From: an uncultured Fidelibacterota bacterium
GTDB lineage: Bacteria > Fidelibacterota > Marinisomatia > SCGC-AAA003-L08 > D37C17
Direction: 5' to 3'
Assembly: GCA_913049525.1 (NCBI GenBank)
Contig: CAJWYZ010000055.1
Location: 1 to 8,257 of the forward strand
DNA: 8,257 bases
Shown here: in pieces, positions 1 to 6,501 of the stretch
Numbering within the stretch: position 1 is the first letter of the stretch
Layout of the letters: each line of letters begins with the position of its first letter
Translations under genes and position numbers: made by a program
Notes under the pieces: generated by a model
Databases searched by the model: none
What the model was told of the DNA's origin: nothing
What the model saw: only the letters and a program-made list of their open reading frames with translations

Positions 1-1
1 G

Positions 2-322
2 CTATTAAACGAAAATAACGGTACCATTGATGACCCTCGTGTGTTGGCAGCCTTTTATAAGCTCCAGGGAGATGTTGCTCGTAATGAGGCCGATTTTGCA
101 TCTGCAATAAAATATTTTCAGAAAGCACAGAATATTGGTTCTGAAAACCAGTCGCAAGTTGATTGTCAGCTAAATATTGCATCTACCTTTTTAGCGCAGA
201 ATAATTATGAAAATGCAATCCAGACTTTACAGGAAATAATTGATAATAGCGATGTTGGGTTTAATGAAAAAAATATCGCTGAAGAACTCTTAGCATATGC
301 AAAGCAAAAAATGAGGATATAA
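2..322 (+). CDS. TPR-like protein, C-terminal fragment
   Basis: This is the 3' end of a gene that begins left of the window; the frame is open from base 2 with no stop before TAA at 320-322. About 106 residues are visible. They contain two helix-turn-helix repeats of tetratricopeptide character: one around KLQGDVARNEADFASAIKYF and one around LNIASTFLAQNNYENAIQTL, each with the small/aromatic residue spacing (A..Y..A) typical of TPRs, then a final capping helix ending KQKMRI. No signal peptide or membrane segment is visible in this part, but the N-terminus is missing. The general look resembles periplasmic or YfgM-like TPR proteins, whose C-termini end in similar repeats, but the exact family cannot be decided. 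An internal ATG does not exist near base 41; the first possible internal start there is a TTG, and it is not the real start because homologous-looking sequence continues upstream. TPR proteins act as protein-binding scaffolds; the partner is unknown. A hairpin terminator follows, so it is probably not in the nusA operon. Confidence 0.8.
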   Translation, partial: LLNENNGTIDDPRVLAAFYKLQGDVARNEADFASAIKYFQKAQNIGSENQSQVDCQLNIASTFLAQNNYENAIQTLQEIIDNSDVGFNEKNIAEELLAYAKQKMRI

Positions 323-325
323 TCC

Positions 326-353
326 TTGTAAAAAACAGGAATATATCTATAAA
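326..353 (+). promoter_or_regulatory. Candidate sigma-70-type promoter
   Basis: TTGTAA at 326-331 resembles a -35 box (4 of 6 matches to TTGACA). TATAAA at 348-353 resembles a -10 box (5 of 6 matches to TATAAT). The spacer is 16 nt. Transcription would begin near 360, just before the hairpin at 366-390, so the hairpin would sit at the very 5' end of the nusA mRNA. The region is AT-rich, so chance matches are likely, and the true promoter could instead lie downstream of the hairpin (391-425), where I see no convincing pair of boxes. Confidence 0.3.
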
Positions 354-365
354 TTTTGAGTAGCG

Positions 366-397
366 GAAAGTGGGCATTGTACCCACTTTCTTATTTT
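366..397 (+). terminator. Rho-independent terminator-like hairpin
   Basis: GAAAGTGGG (366-374) pairs perfectly with CCCACTTTC (382-390), giving a 9-bp stem with a 7-nt loop (CATTGTA). It is followed directly by a T-rich run (TTATTTT, 391-397). It lies 43 nt after the stop of the TPR gene and 46 nt before the nusA start. The simplest reading is that it ends the upstream transcript. The T-run is interrupted by one A, so efficiency may be moderate. On the minus strand the same stem is not followed by a T tract, so it is directional. If the promoter candidate at 326-353 is real, it would instead be a leader attenuator for the nusA operon. Confidence 0.8.
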
Positions 398-425
398 ATA
401 GACATATCAAAGCTAATTTTAAGAT

Positions 426-431
426 AGAGGT
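426..431 (+). promoter_or_regulatory. nusA ribosome binding site
   Basis: AGAGGT lies 5 nt before the TTG at 437. It supports use of this rare start codon. An in-frame stop (TAA, 431-433) directly precedes it, so no earlier start is possible, and the next in-frame ATG (470) would cut off the beginning of the first conserved helix. Confidence 0.7.
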
Positions 432-436
432 AAAAA

Positions 437-1765
437 TTGATTAACAAAGATATTATTGAAGCCTTTACCATGCTGGCGAAGGAAAAAAATATTGATCGTA
501 CTAATTTAAGTACGATTATTGAAGATATTTTTATGGCACTTATCCATAAAAAATATGGAGAAGAGCGAGAAAATTTCAGTGTAATTGTAAACATGGAAAA
601 AGGCGAGATAGAAATATATCAGGAAATGACCGTGGTTGATAAAGTGACGGACCCAGTTGTTGAAATTCATGTTGATGAAGCAGTTAAAGAATATGATGAT
701 CTGGAAATCGGAGATGCGTATGTGAATATTTTGAGTCCTGATGGCTTTGGCAGACGTTTAATTAACACTGCTAAACAGCATATGGTGCAGAAAATTAGAG
801 ACATTGAAAGGCAGACTGTATTTGATGAATTCTCAAGTAAAATAGGTGAAATTGTGGTTGGTAATGTACATCAAATCCAGCGCGACCAAATATTTATCCA
901 TGCGGCAAATGGCGCAGAATTTATTATGCCTAAAATTGAGCAATTGCCTAATGATCGATTTCGAAGAGGGGAAACTATAAGGGGTGTTATTACCAATGTT
1001 GAAATATCAAGCAGGGGACCCGAAATTATAATTTCACGCAGTGATGATTTCTTCTTAAAACGATTATTTGAGAAAGAAATTCCTGAAATTGAGGATGAGA
1101 TCATCGAGGTGAAGGCGGTTAAAAGAACCCCTGGTGATAGAAGTAAAATTGTTGTGTACTCTTCTGATCGTCGAGTAGATGCAGTTGGTGCATGTGTTGG
1201 TATGCGGGGAAGCAGAATTCAAAATATAGTGCGTGAATTAAATGGTGAAAAAATTGATATTATAAATTGGAGCGATAAACCTGAAATCCTTATTTCTCGG
1301 GCATTAGCCCCTGCAAAACCAATAAATCTTTATATTGACGAAGAAAAGCCTTATGTGGTGGCTGTATTTGAAGATGAGGAATTGCCTATAGCCATTGGTA
1401 GAAATGGTCAAAATATTAGATTGGCTTCCAGTGTAACTGGTTATACGATAGATGCTGTTAAAAAGTCGGAGTATGAAGGTGTACAGGAAGAAAGCTTATA
1501 TTTGGATGAAATTGAAGGTATTGCTAAAAAATATATTGAAGTATTGGCTAAGAGTGAAATCTATACCAGTGAAGAATTCCTGAGTACTGAAAGGGCAGAT
1601 ATTTTAACCCTTAAGGGATTTGGTGAAAAAACAGTTGATAAAATTACAGGCATTATTATGGAGGCCGTAGAGAGTAAACAGGCAAATAGTACAAAAGATG
1701 ATGATGGCGAACTAGAAGCAGATGAAAATGAAGAGCCCATTTTAGAGGAGGTTGACAACGGTTAA
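437..1765 (+). CDS. nusA: Transcription termination/antitermination factor NusA
   Basis: NusA is a cytoplasmic RNA polymerase-binding protein that promotes pausing, intrinsic termination and, with other Nus factors, rRNA antitermination. The 442-residue protein has the family domains in order: an N-terminal RNAP-binding domain (about 1-130, opening INKDIIEAFTMLAKEKNID); an S1 domain (about 137-202); KH1 (about 225-290) with the GXXG loop GMRG at 255-258; and KH2 (about 300-365) with GRNG at 321-324. A C-terminal helix-hairpin-helix-like segment follows (about 386-412, LKGFGEKTVDKI), then an acidic tail (420-442). Only one such C-terminal repeat is seen, against two acidic repeats in the 495-residue E. 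coli protein; shorter forms are common outside Proteobacteria. The start is TTG, supported by AGAGGT 5 nt upstream and by alignment of the first helix to the family. It is the first gene of the operon; rimP, its usual upstream neighbour, is not present. infB begins 2 nt after its stop. Confidence 0.97.
   Translation: MINKDIIEAFTMLAKEKNIDRTNLSTIIEDIFMALIHKKYGEERENFSVIVNMEKGEIEIYQEMTVVDKVTDPVVEIHVDEAVKEYDDLEIGDAYVNILSPDGFGRRLINTAKQHMVQKIRDIERQTVFDEFSSKIGEIVVGNVHQIQRDQIFIHAANGAEFIMPKIEQLPNDRFRRGETIRGVITNVEISSRGPEIIISRSDDFFLKRLFEKEIPEIEDEIIEVKAVKRTPGDRSKIVVYSSDRRVDAVGACVGMRGSRIQNIVRELNGEKIDIINWSDKPEILISRALAPAKPINLYIDEEKPYVVAVFEDEELPIAIGRNGQNIRLASSVTGYTIDAVKKSEYEGVQEESLYLDEIEGIAKKYIEVLAKSEIYTSEEFLSTERADILTLKGFGEKTVDKITGIIMEAVESKQANSTKDDDGELEADENEEPILEEVDNG
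1746..1752 (+). promoter_or_regulatory. Strong but distant infB Shine-Dalgarno
   Basis: AGGAGGT is a near-perfect anti-16S match inside the last codons of nusA, but it is 15 nt from the infB ATG at 1768, longer than the usual 5-9 nt. An in-frame TGA at 1753-1755 means no upstream in-frame start can use it more closely. Initiation may depend on coupling to nusA termination at 1763-1765, which is 2 nt before the ATG. Confidence 0.5.
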
Positions 1766-1767
1766 TT

Positions 1768-4278
1768 ATGCCTGAAGTTGCCAAGAAAAAACGTATTTTT
1801 CAAATTGCCAAAGAGCTGAATATTTCCCATATGGAGATAATTCAGTTTCTTAAAAATAATGGTACTGCAGTAGAGAGCCATATGGCTCCTGTTACTCCAG
1901 AAGCATATGATGAGATATTATTAGAATTCTCTAAAGATAAGCTGCAAATTGAACGTCATAGAAAGGAACAGGCGAGAAAGATAGTAGTTTCGAAAATTCA
2001 TAAAAAGGAAGTTGAAGATCCTAATGCTTCTATTACATCTGAAAAGCCTGCTGTAAAAAAAATAAAAACATCTCTTAAAGAAGAAAAGTTGGCGTTATCA
2101 GAAAAGCTGAAAGATGCCTCGGATAAGCTAACTAAAGAAAAGAAAAAAATAGATGCCGATAAAGATGTAGCAGAGGCAAAAAGAGAAACTCAAAAATCTG
2201 ATCCTGCAGTTAATGGTGCTGCTACTCCAAAAGCTAGATCAGATTCTGCTAAGCCTAAAAGAATTAAAGGCGAGGCAATTAAGTTAACGCAATTGGAAAC
2301 ACCAGCTGTTGCTCCTAGTGCGCCCAGAAAGCTAAAGAAGATTAGCATTCAGGATATCGCTGATAAAATAAACCAAACTAAAAAACGTACTCCAAAAGGA
2401 AAGGGTGAGCCCAGTAAACCGCAAATAAAACAGCCTTTACCTCAATTCGGAAAGAGTGGCGCAAAGAAGAAAAGTAAGAAGAAAGATAAAAATGTTGATG
2501 TTGAAGCTTCTGATATTAAAAAGTCAATTAAAGTACCAGAATTTACTACGGTGGATGAATTGGCGCAATCCATGGACGTAACTGCGCAAGAAGTAATTAT
2601 GGCTTGCATGGGACTGGGTATGATGGTTACGATAAATCAGCGAATGGACATGGATAATATTATACTGATTGCAGATGAATTTGGATTTGAAGTTGAAACG
2701 GTTACTGAATTTGCTGAAGAAAAAACGAGTCAGGCTCTTACTGAAGAAGATATTAAAAATGCAGTTGAGCGCGCTCCGGTTGTTACCATAATGGGTCATG
2801 TTGACCACGGGAAAACTTCGCTATTAGACTATATTAGAGATGAAAACGTAGTTGCCGGTGAATCAGGTGGCATTACTCAGCATATAGGCGCTTATGAGGT
2901 GCTATTAGACAGTGGTAAAAAAATCACCTTTTTGGATACTCCTGGTCATGCTGCATTTACAGCTATGCGGGCAAGGGGAGCGCAGGTCACTGATATTGTA
3001 ATAGTAATAATTGCTGCGGATGATGATGTTATGCCGCAAACAAAAGAGGCAATTGACCATGCAAAAGCTGCTGAAGTACCAATTATTATTGCTATAAATA
3101 AAGTGGATGTACCAAATGCAAATCCTGATAAAATTAGAAAATCACTAGGTGAACTTAATATTTTAGTTGAAGAATGGGGCGGTAAATACCAGTGTCAGGA
3201 AATATCAGCTAAAAATGGACAAGGGATTGATGGATTATTAGATAAGATTTTGCTGGAAGCAGAAGTGTTAGAATTAAAAGCAAATCAGAAAACTGAAGCC
3301 AAGGGGATTGTAATTGAGTCTCGTTTAGATAAAGGTCTTGGCGCCGTAGCTACTGTGGTAATTAATAAGGGGACTTTGACCAAGGGTGAAATATTTGTTT
3401 GTGGTAACCAGTTTGGAAAAGTACGAGCCATGATGAATGAGCGCGGTCAAAAACTAACTGAAGCCTTTCCATCTGACCCTGTACAAATACTTGGCTTTGA
3501 TGATGTGCCAAAGGCTGGTGATACATTCACTGTATTTAAAGATGAGAGAGAGGCTAAGAAGATTGCAACTGAACGTGCACAATTAAGTAGAGAAGCTGAA
3601 CATCGCCGCTTTAGAAAAATTACTCTTGATCAAATTGGCAAAAAAATATCTAGTGGTGAAGTGCAAGAATTAGATATAATAATTAAGGGTGATGTTGACG
3701 GCTCAATTGAAGCTGTGAGTGATTCACTTATGGAGCTTTCAACGGATGAAGTTTCAGTTAAAATAATACATAGATCTGTAGGCATGATCACTGAAAGCGA
3801 TGTATCACTAGCCGCTGCATCTAGCGCAATTATAATTGCATTTAATGTTAAATCTTCTCCTGAAGCAAAGGCGATGGCAAAATCAATTGGCGTTGATATC
3901 CGTAATTATTCTATTATTTATGAGGCTATTCAGGAAGTTAAACTTGCCTTAGAAGGATTATTGGAACCTGAAGAAGTAGAAAAAGCTTTAGGATATGCAG
4001 ATGTTCGTGAGCAGTTTAAAATACCCAAACTAGGTATAATAGCTGGTTGTTATATTAAAGAAGGTAGAGTTGTTAGAAATGCTCTGCTTCGAGTAAAACG
4101 AGATGGCGAAACACTTCATACAGGAAAACTGACCTCATTGAAAAGATTTAAAGATGATGTTGCAGATGTAACTGAGGGTTATGAATGTGGTATTGGTGTT
4201 GACGGATTTAAAGATTTTAATGAAGGTGATGTTATAGAAGTATATGAAATTAAAGAAGTAAAACGGAGCTTGGCATAA
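1768..4278 (+). CDS. infB: Translation initiation factor IF-2
   Basis: IF2 is the GTPase that places fMet-tRNA on the 30S subunit and promotes 50S joining. The 836-residue product has an N-terminal IF2_N helical module (about 2-55), then a long Lys/Glu/Ala/Pro-rich low-complexity linker (about 56-250). A second IF2_N-like module follows (about 253-305), then the G domain from about 336. The nucleotide-binding motifs are all intact: G1 GHVDHGKT (343-350), G2 around GGITQHIGAY (367-376), G3 DTPGH (390-394, His394 being the expected catalytic histidine), G4 NKVD (444-447) and G5 SAK (480-482). Domains II-IV, including the C-terminal fMet-tRNA-binding beta barrel, fill the remainder to the TAA at 4276-4278. 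Length is normal for the family (E. coli 890). The ATG at 1768 is the first possible start after an in-frame TGA at 1753. Its last bases overlap the proposed ATA start of rbfA. The linker varies widely in the family and has no assigned activity here. Confidence 0.98.
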   Translation: MPEVAKKKRIFQIAKELNISHMEIIQFLKNNGTAVESHMAPVTPEAYDEILLEFSKDKLQIERHRKEQARKIVVSKIHKKEVEDPNASITSEKPAVKKIKTSLKEEKLALSEKLKDASDKLTKEKKKIDADKDVAEAKRETQKSDPAVNGAATPKARSDSAKPKRIKGEAIKLTQLETPAVAPSAPRKLKKISIQDIADKINQTKKRTPKGKGEPSKPQIKQPLPQFGKSGAKKKSKKKDKNVDVEASDIKKSIKVPEFTTVDELAQSMDVTAQEVIMACMGLGMMVTINQRMDMDNIILIADEFGFEVETVTEFAEEKTSQALTEEDIKNAVERAPVVTIMGHVDHGKTSLLDYIRDENVVAGESGGITQHIGAYEVLLDSGKKITFLDTPGHAAFTAMRARGAQVTDIVIVIIAADDDVMPQTKEAIDHAKAAEVPIIIAINKVDVPNANPDKIRKSLGELNILVEEWGGKYQCQEISAKNGQGIDGLLDKILLEAEVLELKANQKTEAKGIVIESRLDKGLGAVATVVINKGTLTKGEIFVCGNQFGKVRAMMNERGQKLTEAFPSDPVQILGFDDVPKAGDTFTVFKDEREAKKIATERAQLSREAEHRRFRKITLDQIGKKISSGEVQELDIIIKGDVDGSIEAVSDSLMELSTDEVSVKIIHRSVGMITESDVSLAAASSAIIIAFNVKSSPEAKAMAKSIGVDIRNYSIIYEAIQEVKLALEGLLEPEEVEKALGYADVREQFKIPKLGIIAGCYIKEGRVVRNALLRVKRDGETLHTGKLTSLKRFKDDVADVTEGYECGIGVDGFKDFNEGDVIEVYEIKEVKRSLA
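4265..4268 (+). promoter_or_regulatory. Putative rbfA ribosome binding site
   Basis: GGAG within the last infB codons sits 6 nt before ATA at 4275, an ideal Shine-Dalgarno distance. No ATG, GTG or TTG in the rbfA frame lies anywhere near it. Its placement is the main argument for initiation at 4275. Confidence 0.5.
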
Positions 4279-4640
4279 ATACATCCTCACGCAAACCCTA
4301 TGATAGGAATGAAAGAGTTGGAGATGAAATTAGACAAATCCTTGCTAACTGTTTTATATCTGAAATATTTATTCCGGAAGCTGGACTTTTAACAGTTACT
4401 AAGGTGAAAGTTACTGAAGATCTAAAAATAGCGAATATCTATTTAAGTTTTCTTGAAAATAAACTGCCAGTAGATGAGGTGATAGGTATTTTTATTTCTA
4501 AACAAAATCAAATTCGCTATCATATGGGAAATAAGTTGACGTTAAAATTTATTCCTCAATTACGTTTTCATTATGATGATTCTATTGAGCACGCTCAGCA
4601 TATAGATAGCCTATTGCAAAAACTGCATAAAGATGATTGA
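4275..4640 (+). CDS. rbfA: Ribosome-binding factor A, non-canonical start
   Basis: RbfA is a small KH-type protein that binds the 30S subunit near helix 1 of 16S rRNA and is needed for late 30S maturation. The frame encodes family-typical sequence well upstream of its first standard start: RNERVGDEIRQILANC (helix 1), IPEAGLLTVTKVKVTEDL, then IANIYLSFL, and near the end LRFHYDDSIEHAQHID, matching the family pattern of F.YD.S...G..I. The frame is open from 4254 (after TAA at 4251-4253) and has no ATG, GTG or TTG until GTG at 4404. Starting at 4404 would give 78 residues and lose helix 1 and the first strand. Starting at ATA 4275 gives 121 residues, the normal family length, with GGAG 6 nt upstream and a 4-nt ATAA overlap with the infB stop. 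ATT codons (such as 4329) are less likely because they would cut conserved residues. Product identity is firm; the exact start is inferred and may reflect a G-to-A difference at 4277. The gene overlaps truB by 8 nt. Confidence 0.88.
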   Translation: MNTSSRKPYDRNERVGDEIRQILANCFISEIFIPEAGLLTVTKVKVTEDLKIANIYLSFLENKLPVDEVIGIFISKQNQIRYHMGNKLTLKFIPQLRFHYDDSIEHAQHIDSLLQKLHKDD

Positions 4641-5292
4641 TGCTGTAATACCTGTTTGGAAACCCATAGATTGGACATCTTTTGATGTTGTTAAGAAAAT
4701 TCGTGGTCAAATTAAACCTGCTAAGGTCGGGCATGCCGGAACTTTGGACCCATTTGCAGAGGGTGTATTGATGTTATGTGCAGGTAAATACACTAAGAAA
4801 GTGGAATCTTTTATGGATAAAGAAAAAGAATATAGTGCTGAAATTCAATTAGGTATTGAAACAGACACTCTTGACCCCACCGGAAAAATAGTAGAAACTT
4901 CAAATATTCCTCATTTAACGGAAGATAAAATTAAAGGAGTGCTAAATAAATTTACTGGTAAAATTGAACAGTTACCTCCAATGTATTCAGCGTTAAAGGT
5001 TAATGGACAGCCGTTATATAAATCTGCCCGTAAAGGTATCAATATTGATCGAAAAATGAGAACTATAAATATATATGAAATCGTTCTAATCAATTTTACC
5101 CATGATACTATTTCATTAAAAGTCACCTGTGGAAGAGGAACATATATTCGCTCATTAGCAAAAGATATAGCGGCTCAACTAAATACTGTTGGGCATCTAA
5201 GCAGATTGATTCGTACCCGCATTGGTGAATATGATGAAAATTCATGTGTTGAATTAAAAGACTTTCCAAAATGGTTATCAGCAAGAACATAA
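4633..5292 (+). CDS. truB: tRNA pseudouridine(55) synthase TruB
   Basis: TruB isomerises U55 in the T-loop of tRNAs to pseudouridine and also acts as a tRNA folding chaperone. The 219-residue protein carries the family signatures: GHAGTLDPFAEGVL at 33-46 with the catalytic Asp39; KEYSAEIQLG followed by TDTLDPTG (65-84); PPMYSALKVNG then LYKSARKG (115-135); CGRGTYIRSLAKDI (166-179), which positions the uridine; and LSRLIRTRIG (189-198). It ends soon after the catalytic domain and lacks the C-terminal PUA or TruB-C domain found in the ~314-residue E. coli enzyme; such short forms occur in other phyla. ATG 4633 lies inside rbfA (8-nt overlap, ATGATTGA) with no evident Shine-Dalgarno, which suggests translational coupling to rbfA. 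ribF starts within its last codons. Confidence 0.96.
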   Translation: MIDAVIPVWKPIDWTSFDVVKKIRGQIKPAKVGHAGTLDPFAEGVLMLCAGKYTKKVESFMDKEKEYSAEIQLGIETDTLDPTGKIVETSNIPHLTEDKIKGVLNKFTGKIEQLPPMYSALKVNGQPLYKSARKGINIDRKMRTINIYEIVLINFTHDTISLKVTCGRGTYIRSLAKDIAAQLNTVGHLSRLIRTRIGEYDENSCVELKDFPKWLSART

Positions 5293-6200
5293 ATAATATT
5301 ACTCAATTAGATAGGTCGGCACTGACGATGGGTTCCTTTGATGGAATGCATGTTGGACATATGGAAGTCATTAACACAGTAAAAAGTGTGGCCAAAAAGA
5401 AAGATATTCCAACAGCAGTAATCACTTTTGACCCACATCCTAAAACTGTAATTAATAATAATGGACAAGAAAAATGGTTTAATATTACAAGTACTAATAA
5501 GAAGTTGGAAATACTAGAGCAAAATGGTATAGACTATATATGGTTAGTCCCCTTTGATAATGATTTTGCTAATATTACTGCTCAATATTTTATGGATAAT
5601 TATATTATTAAGTATTTTAAGCCGGAAGATATAATTATTGGGTATGATCATCATTTTGGTAATAAAAGGGAAGGTAATGCTGAATTTTTAACTAAGCATA
5701 GTGAAAAGTATAATTATAAATTACATGTGGTTGAACCGTCAAAGATTCATAATATTTCCATAAGTAGTACGCAAATAAGGCAATTTATAGAAAAATGCAA
5801 TGTTGAGAGCGCAAATAATTTCTTAGGATGGAATTATGAACTGTCTGGACAAATTGTAAAAGGTAATGGAGTGGGAAATAAAATTAAATTTCCAACTGCA
5901 AATGTTAATCCGGAAAATAAAAATCAACTCATTCCAGGAAAAGGAGCTTATTGCGTCGATGTGCTTGTAGATAATCAAAAATATCTTGGGATGTGCAATA
6001 TTGGCATTCGTCCAACATTATATGAAAAGGGTGAAATTGTAATTGAGGTTCATCTAATAACCGAAAATGCGTTATCTCTTTTAAATAAAAATATAAAGTT
6101 AAATTTTAAAAGTTTTATAAGAAAAGAAAAGAAATATGAGAATACAAATGAATTAGTTAAACAGCTTGAATTAGATCGTCAGCTTTGTATTTCAAATTAG
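5271..6200 (+). CDS. ribF: Bifunctional riboflavin kinase / FAD synthetase
   Basis: RibF phosphorylates riboflavin to FMN and then adenylylates FMN to FAD in the cytoplasm. The 309 residues hold both domains. The N-terminal nucleotidyltransferase has GSFDGMHVGH at 21-30 (ATP-binding HxGH), TFDPHP at 52-57, GYDHHFGNKREG at 124-135 and SSTQIR at 165-170. The C-terminal flavokinase (about 187-305) has FPTAN at 207-211, CNIGIRPT at 242-249, and IEVHLI with the expected catalytic Glu259, ending in an RKEKKYENTNELVKQLELD helix. Small deviations are His128 where Arg is usual in GYD.RFG, and an IKFPTAN sequence where LGFPTAN is common; neither touches the catalytic Glu or the PTAN. ATG 5271 gives a 22-nt overlap with truB and no clear Shine-Dalgarno. 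The next in-frame ATG (5328) would start right at the ATP-binding motif and is too late. Conservation of the operon places it between tRNA modification and ribosomal genes; no metabolic link to these is implied. Confidence 0.96.
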   Translation: MVISKNINNITQLDRSALTMGSFDGMHVGHMEVINTVKSVAKKKDIPTAVITFDPHPKTVINNNGQEKWFNITSTNKKLEILEQNGIDYIWLVPFDNDFANITAQYFMDNYIIKYFKPEDIIIGYDHHFGNKREGNAEFLTKHSEKYNYKLHVVEPSKIHNISISSTQIRQFIEKCNVESANNFLGWNYELSGQIVKGNGVGNKIKFPTANVNPENKNQLIPGKGAYCVDVLVDNQKYLGMCNIGIRPTLYEKGEIVIEVHLITENALSLLNKNIKLNFKSFIRKEKKYENTNELVKQLELDRQLCISN

Positions 6201-6224
6201 TTAATTAAACACATAGGGAGTTAT

Positions 6225-6494
6225 ATGTCAGTAACAAAAGAAAAAATGGTAGAAATAACAAAAGACTTTGGGAAGAATGAAAATGATTCTGGATCAACAG
6301 AAACTCAAATTGCAATTTTTACAGAAAGAATAAGAAATATTACAGGCCATTTGAAGCAAAATAAAAAAGACCATAGTGGTCGTCGCGGATTGGTTATTTT
6401 AGTTTCGAAACGCAGAAGGTTATTAGACTATTTGCGTAAAACAAATCTTAATGGTTATAAAAATATTTTAGAACAATTAAATATAAGAAAATAG
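6225..6494 (+). CDS. rpsO: Small ribosomal subunit protein uS15
   Basis: S15 binds 16S rRNA early (helices 20-22 junction) and nucleates the 30S platform, also forming an intersubunit bridge. The 89-residue length is exactly typical. Recognisable blocks are GSTETQIAIFTERI, the loop NKKDHSGRRGL, and VSKRRRLLDYLRKTN, ending with LEQLNIRK. In E. coli numbering His41 and Asp48 are kept, but the KDHHSRRG loop reads KDHSGRRG, so position 51 is Gly rather than Ser. ATG 6225 has AGGGAG (6215-6220) 4 nt upstream. It lies 24 nt after ribF with no terminator in between. In E. coli S15 represses its own translation through a leader pseudoknot; I see no such structure in the short leader here, but I cannot fold it. 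Confidence 0.97.
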   Translation: MSVTKEKMVEITKDFGKNENDSGSTETQIAIFTERIRNITGHLKQNKKDHSGRRGLVILVSKRRRLLDYLRKTNLNGYKNILEQLNIRK

Positions 6495-6497
6495 AAA

Positions 6498-6501
6498 AGG
6501 A
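6498..6501 (+). promoter_or_regulatory. pnp ribosome binding site
   Basis: AGGA lies 2 nt from ATG 6504 and 5 nt from the adjacent ATG 6507. The spacing favours the second ATG, giving an N-terminus MIKKSIEISG. It sits in the 9-12 nt gap after the rpsO TAG. Confidence 0.6.

Noticed and set aside
871..1104. Antisense ORF within nusA
   Set aside because: It is the complement of the S1/KH1 coding region; the composition is that expected of a reverse-strand shadow.
2524..2808. 94-codon antisense ORF within infB
   Set aside because: It lies opposite the second IF2_N module and the start of the G domain, has an odd His/Asn/Phe-rich composition and no start context; it is a shadow of infB.
4300..4392. 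Out-of-frame 30-codon ORF starting ATG 4300 between infB and the GTG of rbfA
   Set aside because: It has no Shine-Dalgarno, its product looks like nothing recognisable, and it lies over the conserved RbfA frame.
4404..4640. rbfA starting at GTG 4404 (78 residues)
   Set aside because: It would begin in the middle of the conserved strand VTKVKVTEDL and lose the first helix, although the same frame continues upstream with family-like residues.
6160..6224. Possible promoter before rpsO (TTGAAT at 6166-6171)
   Set aside because: No -10-like box occurs at an acceptable distance; the nearest candidates are 13-15 nt away and poor matches.
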